Shown in pieces: positions 26,198 through 32,774 of a stretch of DNA of 64,000 bases. The position numbers and the translations under genes are program-made. Each line of letters begins with the position of its first letter. Positions within the stretch are counted from its first letter, which is position 1. Source of the DNA: Rhizobiales bacterium TNE-4 (GTDB taxonomy: Bacteria > Pseudomonadota > Alphaproteobacteria > Rhizobiales > Beijerinckiaceae); the NCBI GenBank assembly GCA_019083985.1, contig JAHRCV010000001.1, forward strand, positions 496,001-560,000. The letters are read 5' to 3'. The notes under the pieces are model-generated. The model was not told the DNA's origin. It saw only the letters and a program-made list of their open reading frames with translations, and ran no database searches.

Positions 26198-27004
26198 TCA
26201 GGACATTGATTTGTAAATCTGGCGTGGGTCACCCCAGCCGACGAAGGGGCCGTTGAGAAACCCCTCATCGACTTTGCCGTAGCAGAAGGCTTTGCCATCG
26301 GGTTTTGTTACCGTGCCGCCTGCTGCCACAAGAATGGCATGGCCCGCTGCGACATCCCATTCCATTGTCGGGCTGAAGCGCGGATAAACATCCGCGTCGC
26401 CGGAGGCCAACAGACAAAATTTGAGGGATGAGCCGCGGCTACGCCTCTCGCCGACGGATAAGGCTGTCAGGAAGTGATCGGTTTCTTCATCCGCATGAGA
26501 GCGGCTGGCGACGCCAATGGCTCCCGCGCCCGGCCATGGTCTGGTACGGATCGCCACATCGTCCTTTGCTGCTGCAAGCGCTTGGCCCGGATCCAATCGG
26601 GAGCGGCGCGCACCGCGCGCACCTCCGATCCATAATTTGCCGAGTGCCGGTGCATAGATGGCGCCAGCGATCGGTTGGCCCAACTCGATCAGGGCAATGT
26701 TGACAGTGAATTCATCGCGGCGATGAATGAATTCCTTGGTGCCGTCGAGCGGATCGACAAGAATGAAGCGCTCGGCGATGGCCGCGGTCTGGCCGGCGGC
26801 CATGCTTTCCTCCGCGATGACAGGCACGCCGCCACAAAGGCGCGCGAGCTGGTCGAGGATAAGTGCTTCGGCGCGCGTATCGGCTTCGGTCACCGGACTT
26901 CCGTCTGGCTTGACGGTACACGCGGCCCCCGCTTCATAGACCTGCATGATCGGCAGGCCGGCCGCGACGGCGATCTCGCCGAACAGTTTTTCAATGTCCC
27001 GCAC
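26198..27004 (-). CDS. cysQ: 3'(2'),5'-bisphosphate nucleotidase
   Basis: 268-residue member of the inositol-monophosphatase superfamily that hydrolyses PAP/PAPS-derived bisphosphonucleotides. Metal-binding motifs: KPDGSPVTEADTRAE, the Glu pair in VIAEESMAAG, VDPLDGTKEFIHRRDEFTVN and the later WDVAAGHAILVAAGG. The start is GTG with GAGGA a few bases upstream. Divergent from the mogA/moaB-like gene across 147 bp. Confidence 0.92.
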   Translation of the reverse strand: MRDIEKLFGEIAVAAGLPIMQVYEAGAACTVKPDGSPVTEADTRAEALILDQLARLCGGVPVIAEESMAAGQTAAIAERFILVDPLDGTKEFIHRRDEFTVNIALIELGQPIAGAIYAPALGKLWIGGARGARRSRLDPGQALAAAKDDVAIRTRPWPGAGAIGVASRSHADEETDHFLTALSVGERRSRGSSLKFCLLASGDADVYPRFSPTMEWDVAAGHAILVAAGGTVTKPDGKAFCYGKVDEGFLNGPFVGWGDPRQIYKSMS

Positions 27005-27151
27005 GTGTCCTCACGCGGTCGCAACTCAAACGCCTCTTTGGACGTAGCATCGCCATGGCCCGACCGGCAAGCTGGACGGGCGAATTGACCCCGAGCGCCC
27101 GCTCCGCCAAAACTCCGCCCGCGCATAAAGGCAAAGCCGAAGGGGTAGGGC

Positions 27152-27703
27152 ATGGCAGCACCAGTGACGGATCTCGCGGCAACCCCGATCGGCATTCTCA
27201 CCGTGTCGGACCGCGCCAGCCGTGGCGAATATGAAGATAAGGGTGGCCCCGGTATTGTTGCGGCGCTGAGTGAGCTTCTGGCCTCGCCTTGGCGGGCGGT
27301 CGCTCGTGTTGTGCCCGATGAACAGCCTTTGATTGAGGCGGCCTTGGTCGAACTCGTTGAGCGGGAGCGGTGCTCCCTCGTGCTGACAACTGGGGGGACA
27401 GGCCCGTCCCCGCGCGATGTCACGCCAGAGGCGACGGAAGCCGTGTGTGATCGCCTGATGCCAGGCTTTGGCGAGCTGATGCGCACCGTCAGCCTGCGCG
27501 AAGTGCCAACCGCTATTCTGTCCCGGCAGATCGCCGGTCTGCGTGGCCGGGCCTTAATCATCAACCTGCCGGGCAAACCGTCGGCCATTCGCACCTGCCT
27601 TGATGCCGTCTTTCCGGCCGTACCCTACTGCCTCGACTTGTCGGGCGGTGACCGGCTCGAAACCGACCCGGCTTTTTGCGTCGCTTTCCGGCCGAAATCC
27701 TAA
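27152..27703 (+). CDS. mogA: Molybdopterin adenylyltransferase
   Basis: 183 residues, MogA/MoaB family. IGILTVSDRASRGEYEDKGG at the N-terminus and the MPT-binding LTTGGTGPSPRDVTPEATEA motif are complete; the C-terminal IINLPGKPSAIRTCLDAVFP is the second active-site loop. It adenylates molybdopterin before molybdate insertion, and so supports molybdenum hydroxylases such as the one at 20541-22898, though it is not in the same operon. MogA and MoaB cannot be separated by sequence alone here, so the symbol is a best guess. Confidence 0.88.
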   Translation: MAAPVTDLAATPIGILTVSDRASRGEYEDKGGPGIVAALSELLASPWRAVARVVPDEQPLIEAALVELVERERCSLVLTTGGTGPSPRDVTPEATEAVCDRLMPGFGELMRTVSLREVPTAILSRQIAGLRGRALIINLPGKPSAIRTCLDAVFPAVPYCLDLSGGDRLETDPAFCVAFRPKS

Positions 27704-27796
27704 GCGCGCTGCGCGGCGCGATTTAGCGCTTGATCGGTCCTGTTAGTCAGGTCTAGCCTTCCCTTGTCGGATACCGACGTAAAACGATTGAATCAG

Positions 27797-27828
27797 CGGT
27801 TCCGCACGAAATGGGACCGCGGGGGAGG
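27797..27828 (+). promoter_or_regulatory. Leader hairpin and strong ribosome-binding site of the ABC sugar operon
   Basis: Inverted repeat CGGTTCC (27797-27803) / GGGACCG (27813-27819, one G-U pair) ends two bases before the GGGGGAGG ribosome-binding site (27821-27828) of the binding-protein gene. It could influence initiation or mRNA stability. Confidence 0.4.
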
Positions 27829-27833
27829 ATAAA

Positions 27834-29192
27834 ATGACTGACAAATTCACGTCCGATGTGACGCGCCGTCATCTATTGAAAACGGGCGCGAGCCTCGGCG
27901 TTCTTGGAGCGGTCGGCGCTCCCGCAATCATCTCGGCAGCCAACGCGCAGTCGAGCTTCAACTGGAAGCAGGCGGCCGGCCAGCAGATCGACGTCATGCT
28001 GGTAAAAAATCCGCGCTCCGATTTGCTGCAGGCAGCGGAAAAAGAATTCACTGAGCTTACCGGCATCAAAGTCTCGTCAGAGCAGATTCCGGAACAGCAG
28101 CAGCGTCAGAAGGCGATGATCGAGTTCTCGTCGGGCCGTCCGACATTCGACGTCACTATGCTCGCGCTGCATGTGCAGAAGCGCCTCGCTTACAAGGGCA
28201 AGTGGGTCGAAGATCTGCGTCCCTTCATCGATAACCCGGCAATCACGAACCCGAATTTCGATCTTGCCGATTTCAGCGCCGCGGGCATGAATTTCGCGCG
28301 GCAGGCCGATGGCGCCCTCACGACGATCCCGCATTTCGTCGATTTCTGGATGCTCTATTACAACAAGGAAATGTTCGACAAGAAGGGCGTAGCCTATCCG
28401 ACGTCGATGGAAAACATCGTCAAGGTGGCGCAGCAGCTCAATGATCCGGCGAACGGCATTTATGGCTTCGTATCGCGCGGCTTGAAAAATGCGAACATTC
28501 CAGTTTGGACCAGCTGGTTGCTTGGTCAGGGCTTGGAGACGATCGATCCGGCCACCGGCAAGTTGAACACCGATGGCGAGGCCGCTATCTGGGCTGCCAC
28601 GCTCTATCGTGATCTCAACAAAAACTATGCCCCTCCCGGCACGATCGGCTTCAACTGGAACGAATGCCAGACGAGCTTCATGCAGGGCCGCGCCGCCATG
28701 TGGCTCGACGGCATTGGCTTTGCCACGCCGCTCGAAGATCCGACGAAGTCGAAAGTGGTCGGCAAAGTCGGCTATGGCGTTACGCCTCCGGGCCCGAAAG
28801 CGCATCACTCGGCCACCTTCGCCGACGGTATGGGGATTTCGCGCGCTTCCACCAAGAAGACGGCAGCTTGGCTCTACATCCAGTTCATGACTGGCAAGAA
28901 AGAGCAGATCGCCATGCTCAAGGCTGGTGCAGGCTGCCCGGCGCGCATGTCCGCTTTTGCCGATCCGGAAGCGACCAAATCCTCGACCTTCAGCAAGCAA
29001 TATTTCGATTGCCTGCAAGCATCGGCGAAGATTGGTCGTCCGGGTCTGCCGCAGATCATTCCGGTGACGGAATTCCGCGACATTTTCGGCGTCGCTTTGA
29101 CCAACACGCTCTCGGGCGCGGATCCGGCGGCCGAACTCAAAAAGGCAACGGAAACCTTCAAGCCCGTGCTCGAAAAATCCGAGCAAGGCTAA
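27834..29192 (+). CDS. ABC transporter substrate-binding protein (sugar/CUT1 family)
   Basis: 452-residue periplasmic receptor with a twin-arginine-type signal (TRRHLLKTGASLGVLGAVG, cleavage after ANA). The family-1 solute-binding fold is recognised by EKEFTELTGIKVSSEQIPEQ, TTIPHFVDFWMLYYNKEMFD and the ligand-pocket aromatic residues of VPTW-like GFVSRGLKNANIPVWTSWLL. First gene of a three-gene importer operon (binding protein, two permeases). Likely ligands are oligosaccharides or polyols. Export through Tat for a sugar receptor is documented in Rhizobiales but would need testing here. Confidence 0.9.
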   Translation: MTDKFTSDVTRRHLLKTGASLGVLGAVGAPAIISAANAQSSFNWKQAAGQQIDVMLVKNPRSDLLQAAEKEFTELTGIKVSSEQIPEQQQRQKAMIEFSSGRPTFDVTMLALHVQKRLAYKGKWVEDLRPFIDNPAITNPNFDLADFSAAGMNFARQADGALTTIPHFVDFWMLYYNKEMFDKKGVAYPTSMENIVKVAQQLNDPANGIYGFVSRGLKNANIPVWTSWLLGQGLETIDPATGKLNTDGEAAIWAATLYRDLNKNYAPPGTIGFNWNECQTSFMQGRAAMWLDGIGFATPLEDPTKSKVVGKVGYGVTPPGPKAHHSATFADGMGISRASTKKTAAWLYIQFMTGKKEQIAMLKAGAGCPARMSAFADPEATKSSTFSKQYFDCLQASAKIGRPGLPQIIPVTEFRDIFGVALTNTLSGADPAAELKKATETFKPVLEKSEQG

Positions 29193-29278
29193 GTTCCAAA
29201 ACGAGGGGGCGCGGTTCGCCGCGCTCCCTTCCTGTTTTCAGATGCGCAGCCCGCATCTCCTGATCGGTGCACCACCCC

Positions 29279-30202
29279 ATGACTGAAAGCCCGGCGCTTG
29301 CCGCTTCGGCTCCGCCCCGTTCGGCGGCTCACAAAAAATATGATTTCTCTCGCAAATACTGGGTGTTTGCACTGCCGGCGGTCATCGTCGTGCTCAGCGT
29401 TATCGTCTTCCCATGGCTTTTCACCGTCTTCATGTCGGTCCATGATTGGAAGATTGGCGGCGGTATGGATTTTGTCGGTCTCGGCAATTTTCGGACACTT
29501 GTCTTCGATGATCGCTTCCGTGAATCGCTGCTGATCACCTTCTATTTTACCGTGCTTGCAGTCGTGATCCCGATCGTGCTCGGCACGCTGGCGGCCTTGG
29601 TATTCCATCGCGAATTTCCGTTCCGCGGTATTCTGCGCACGATCTTTGTCATGCCGATGATGGCGACGCCGGTGGCGGTGGCGCTTGTGTGGAAAATGAT
29701 GTTCCACCCTCAGCTTGGCGTGCTCAATTATCTCCTGTCGCTCTTCGGCATTCCACCGTCCGAATGGGTCTTCTCGACCTCCACCGTCATCCCGACGCTT
29801 GTGATGGTCGAGGTCTGGCATTGGACCCCGCTTGTGATGCTGATCCTCTTGGGCGGGCTCGCGGGCATGCCGACTGAGCCTTATGAATCCGCCAAGATCG
29901 ACGGCGCTAATTCTTGGCAGATGTTTCGCTTCATCACGCTGCCGCTCCTCTGGCCTTACATCATGATTGCGCTCGTCATTCGTACAATCGACGCGCTCAA
30001 GGTCTTCGACATCATCTTCGTGATTTCTGAAGGCGGACCCGGCACTGCGTCCGAGACGCTCAACATCTTTCTCTATTTGCAGGCGTTCCAGTTCTACAAG
30101 CTTGGCTATTCGTCGGCGGTCGTCGTGATCTTCTTCACGATCATCGTCGCCCTGTCGCTGATCCTTCTCTATGTGCGCCAGAAAACGAAGTGGAATTCCT
30201 GA
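29279..30202 (+). CDS. ABC sugar transporter permease (MalF/UgpA type)
   Basis: About 307 residues, six predicted transmembrane segments (the first VFALPAVIVVLSVIVFPWLF). The cytoplasmic EAA loop reads EPYESAKIDGANSWQMFRFI near residue 205, with the conserved Gly. The N-terminus upstream of the first helix is Ala/Pro-rich. A GTG at 29267 is an alternative start four codons earlier. The stop overlaps the ATG of the next permease (TGATG). Confidence 0.9.
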   Translation: MTESPALAASAPPRSAAHKKYDFSRKYWVFALPAVIVVLSVIVFPWLFTVFMSVHDWKIGGGMDFVGLGNFRTLVFDDRFRESLLITFYFTVLAVVIPIVLGTLAALVFHREFPFRGILRTIFVMPMMATPVAVALVWKMMFHPQLGVLNYLLSLFGIPPSEWVFSTSTVIPTLVMVEVWHWTPLVMLILLGGLAGMPTEPYESAKIDGANSWQMFRFITLPLLWPYIMIALVIRTIDALKVFDIIFVISEGGPGTASETLNIFLYLQAFQFYKLGYSSAVVVIFFTIIVALSLILLYVRQKTKWNS

Positions 30203-31032
30203 TGCCGGTCGCGCTCGAACGTTTCATCAACCGGGTCGGATTTCTCCTGTCACTTTTTGTGCTGGTGTCGCCCGCCATCCTCGTTTTTTTCTGGATGCTG
30301 TCGCTGTCGTTCAAGAACGAGGTCGACAACACCGCATGGCCGCCCGTGTTCGTCCCGAACCCGCCGACCATGGCGAATTACGTCGAGGTTTTCGCGCGCA
30401 ACAATTTCCTGCTCTATCTGTGGAACTCGATTGTTGTGACAGGCGGGGCTGTGCTCGTCGGCCTCATCATTGGCGTGCCAGCGGGCTACGGTATTGCGCG
30501 CTCGAAATCGGCTAAATCGGCCGTGCTCATCCTGATCGCGCGCATGACGCCCGCGCTCTCTTATCTGATCCCGCTCTTCATGGTGTTTCAGGTCTTAGGC
30601 CTGATTGGTACCAAATCGGCGCTTCTGGTAACCCATCTCGTCATCACCGTGCCGATTATCGTCTGGATCATGATCGGCTATTTCGAGAATATCCCGGCCG
30701 AACTTGAAGACGCGGCCTTGGTCGATGGTGCCAATACATGGCAGAGCTTTCGTCATGTCGCACTGCCGCTGGCGCGACCGGGCATTGTGGTGGGCGGCAT
30801 CCTCGCCTTCATCTTCTCGTGGAACAATTTCATCTTCTCCGTCGTGTTGGGCGGCAAGACCACACGCACGCTGCCCTCCGCCATCTACAATGTGCTGACC
30901 TTCGAGCAGATTTCGTGGGGCCCCTTGGCCGCCGCAGCGCTTCTTGTGACGCTGCCCGTGTTGCTGCTGACGGTCATCGCACAGCGCGAGATTGTGGCGG
31001 GCTTGTCATCCGGCGGCTTGAAGGACGGGTGA
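30202..31032 (+). CDS. ABC sugar transporter permease (MalG/UgpE type)
   Basis: 276 residues, six transmembrane segments, EAA loop ELEDAALVDGANTWQSFRHV about residue 180. It is coupled to the preceding permease through TGATG; an in-frame GTG at 30190 would lengthen it by four residues. No ATP-binding subunit gene follows: the next sequence is a repeat and a low-GC region. The transporter therefore must share an ATPase encoded elsewhere (MalK/UgpC/MsmX-like). Confidence 0.9.
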   Translation: MPVALERFINRVGFLLSLFVLVSPAILVFFWMLSLSFKNEVDNTAWPPVFVPNPPTMANYVEVFARNNFLLYLWNSIVVTGGAVLVGLIIGVPAGYGIARSKSAKSAVLILIARMTPALSYLIPLFMVFQVLGLIGTKSALLVTHLVITVPIIVWIMIGYFENIPAELEDAALVDGANTWQSFRHVALPLARPGIVVGGILAFIFSWNNFIFSVVLGGKTTRTLPSAIYNVLTFEQISWGPLAAAALLVTLPVLLLTVIAQREIVAGLSSGGLKDG

Positions 31033-31057
31033 GGCCTCATCTTGTCTCACGCAAAAG

Positions 31058-31103
31058 CCCTCATGGTGAGGAGCGGCGCAAATCGCGTCTCGAACCACGA
31101 GGG
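31058..31103. repeat. Palindromic intergenic repeat (REP-like, alphaproteobacterial type)
   Basis: 46-bp element with imperfect inverted ends CCCTCATGGT (31058-31067) / ACCACGAGGG (31094-31103), one mismatch, and an inner GAGGAGCGGC..GCGTCTCGAA core. Its sequence resembles the extragenic palindrome family scattered through Bradyrhizobiaceae and Beijerinckiaceae genomes. It sits just after the ABC operon at the border of the low-GC segment. Confidence 0.6.
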
Positions 31104-31292
31104 CGCGGTTGATGCGTGAGAAGGCTACGCTTTCTCGGTAAGCGCACGTGAACCTACAACCCGCCCGCGCTTTTGGGGAGGGGGTAGGTGAGGGGTGGAT
31201 GGGCTCGGTTCTAGATACAAACATGGCCATTGGGAGGCGCGGAACCAAAGCGTGTAGGGTAAGAAAGCGGTGAGTCTGTTTCTGTGGTTGAC

Positions 31293-32117
31293 CTAATCGA
31301 GTCGTTCTAACACTTTTAATATGAAGTGCTGTTCCGAAATTTTTCCACGCTTGCGTGTTTGTATCGTGCGTAGGCGTGCACGAATCTCGGTTCCTGTTCT
31401 GAAAGAAATTCCTCCGTCTGCAACAGCTTTTAGAAAACTAGAATCAATGATCTCGGCTGTTATGCGCGACTTTCCAGATCGAAAGCGCCATTTTGCAGTT
31501 CCTTCGAACACTGCAGATGCAACCGTAAGCCATGCTTCATATTCATGGGATAATTCCGTTTTTTCCGATTTAATTGGCGCTATATTTTGAATTTCTTTAG
31601 AATGATAATTGGCGACAATGCGATTGTTTTCCTTCAGTTTCATGCTAGTAGCGCCAGCCTCAAAAGGCTTTCGAAGTGGCTGAATTGTATCCGAGCCAAA
31701 AAATTGACATCCGAAATAAACATTTCCGTTTACAACCACAGCCTTTCCATTTTCGTTGTACAAAGTCACGTTACCATCGCCAACGTTTTCTACTTTACTT
31801 GCGGGGGTTCCTCTTAAATGCTTTAGCACGTCGAGAAAGGCTTTTATTAGTTCGCCAACACTTTCTACGCCAAAGCTAGCTAATGGTAATGCATGGATTA
31901 CTGGTTGGACCCCAGCTAGGACTTCAACTATTCCGCCGATACTGATCGAACCCTTACGAACATGAGAAAGGTGAAGTTGCGCTGCCCGTGGCCCGTGAAT
32001 CTGCCGGGAAGCAAATGATAAAATTTTGCCGTATGCTTTCAGAAGAGCAACAAGGTCCTCGTATGATAGGGACTCAGGGGAGACATCACCTGAATAAACT
32101 AGCTCTAGGTTGTCCAA
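31293..32117 (-). CDS. Orphan hypothetical protein, 274 aa, low-GC
   Basis: No family I can name. The N-terminal 65 residues (YSGDVSPESLSYEDLVALLK, SRQIHGPRAAQLHLSHVRKG) look alpha/beta. A hydrophobic segment HALPLASFGVESVGELIKAF is followed by a short beta-rich middle (NGKAVVVNGNVYFGCQFFGS), and the C-terminal half (AWLTVASAVFEGTAKWRFRS, KSRITAEIIDSSFLKAVADG) resembles a small beta-barrel. No signal peptide or clear catalytic motif. Codon use is markedly AT-richer than in the neighbours, suggesting transfer. It is the only sizable gene in the insert downstream of nrdJ. Confidence 0.72.
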   Translation of the reverse strand: MDNLELVYSGDVSPESLSYEDLVALLKAYGKILSFASRQIHGPRAAQLHLSHVRKGSISIGGIVEVLAGVQPVIHALPLASFGVESVGELIKAFLDVLKHLRGTPASKVENVGDGNVTLYNENGKAVVVNGNVYFGCQFFGSDTIQPLRKPFEAGATSMKLKENNRIVANYHSKEIQNIAPIKSEKTELSHEYEAWLTVASAVFEGTAKWRFRSGKSRITAEIIDSSFLKAVADGGISFRTGTEIRARLRTIQTRKRGKISEQHFILKVLERLD

Positions 32118-32430
32118 CTGCGCCTCCTTCTGTTTGGTTGGACGCAGTACTTTTGTGCACCGTGCGACGTGCGATGCTTAGTTGTAATCAGATATTTACG
32201 AGAAACCCGTTCTCGATCCGCAGTTGCTGCGTTTCAGGACTGTTCCGTTGTACATTGGACTAGTATTCGCGAATTCAGTGCCGGAATCGGCGCTCTTGCG
32301 GTTGTTACAGCGGTGGGACTGAGATGCGCTAGTAAGTCGTCGTCTTGCGTTCCTACATCCCGCTTCAGCGCTGTTTTTCCTTGGTGACAAGCCGTCTTTG
32401 CGTTTCGCTTTTCTTACTCATAATCCGTGG
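32118..32430. other. Intergenic low-GC region carrying an nrdJ remnant
   Basis: 313 bp between the orphan gene and the Lys-rich small gene. Its left half holds the decayed copy of the nrdJ 3' end listed separately. The rest shows no promoter, RNA or coding signal that I can support. Confidence 0.5.
32196..32302 (-). pseudogene. Decayed duplicate of the 3' end of nrdJ
   Basis: Bases 32196-32254 match 32775-32833 (the nrdJ stop and C-terminal codons) at about 42 of 59 positions in register with the stop codon, and weaker similarity continues for roughly 45 bp. In the nrdJ frame the remnant ends ANTSPMYNGTVLKRSNCGSR and then TGFS, against [20 protein letters not shown] and then TGCS in the intact protein. 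Most zinc-ribbon cysteines are lost. It has no credible start, so it is non-functional as protein. It may mark an old integration or duplication at the nrdJ 3' end. Confidence 0.65.
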
Positions 32431-32631
32431 TCATTCTTTAGGCCGCTTAACCTTTCCGGTGTTCGATTTTGTTGCCGTAGATGAACCTGGTGCTTTCTTC
32501 TTGGGCTTGTCTAGGGTTTGCGTCAATGCTGACGCCGCAACGGATTTCACTCTCTTCGGTGTATCTTTGGCCGACAAAAGCTTGCTAGCTTTGGACGCCA
32601 CTTTCGGCGAGGTCTTCTCATTTTTTGCCAA
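32431..32631 (-). CDS. Small Lys/Ala/Ser-rich protein, 66 aa
   Basis: Basic, low-complexity protein beginning MAKNEKTSPKVASKASKLLS. It contains the pattern S-K-VA-S-K-AS-K-L ... AKSVA-ASAL-TQT, which recurs in many short proteobacterial proteins of unknown function. The start is TTG, six bases after GGAGG on the minus strand; the longer ORF from 32643 lacks such a site. Likely disordered or a DNA/RNA-associated basic helix. It lies 61 bp downstream of the nrdJ terminator, in the low-GC segment between the two nrdJ 3' ends. Confidence 0.62.
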   Translation of the reverse strand: MAKNEKTSPKVASKASKLLSAKDTPKRVKSVAASALTQTLDKPKKKAPGSSTATKSNTGKVKRPKE

Positions 32632-32691
32632 TGTAGCCTCCAAAATTGAAACTTAAACAACCCAATAATTCACTACTAACAAATGCAGTCA

Positions 32692-32719
32692 ACAAAACAG
32701 CGCGGGATTGCTCCCGCGC
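32692..32719 (-). terminator. nrdJ: Rho-independent terminator of nrdJ
   Basis: Perfect 8-bp stem GCGCGGGA (32700-32707) / TCCCGCGC (32712-32719) with a 4-base loop. On the minus strand it is followed by TGTTTTGTT, a usable U-rich tract. It lies 55 bp beyond the nrdJ stop. Confidence 0.85.
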
Positions 32720-32774
32720 CGTTCATCTTCTCAACACGCGTTTGGCGCGTATCAACGCGCCAAAGCTGCAATTC

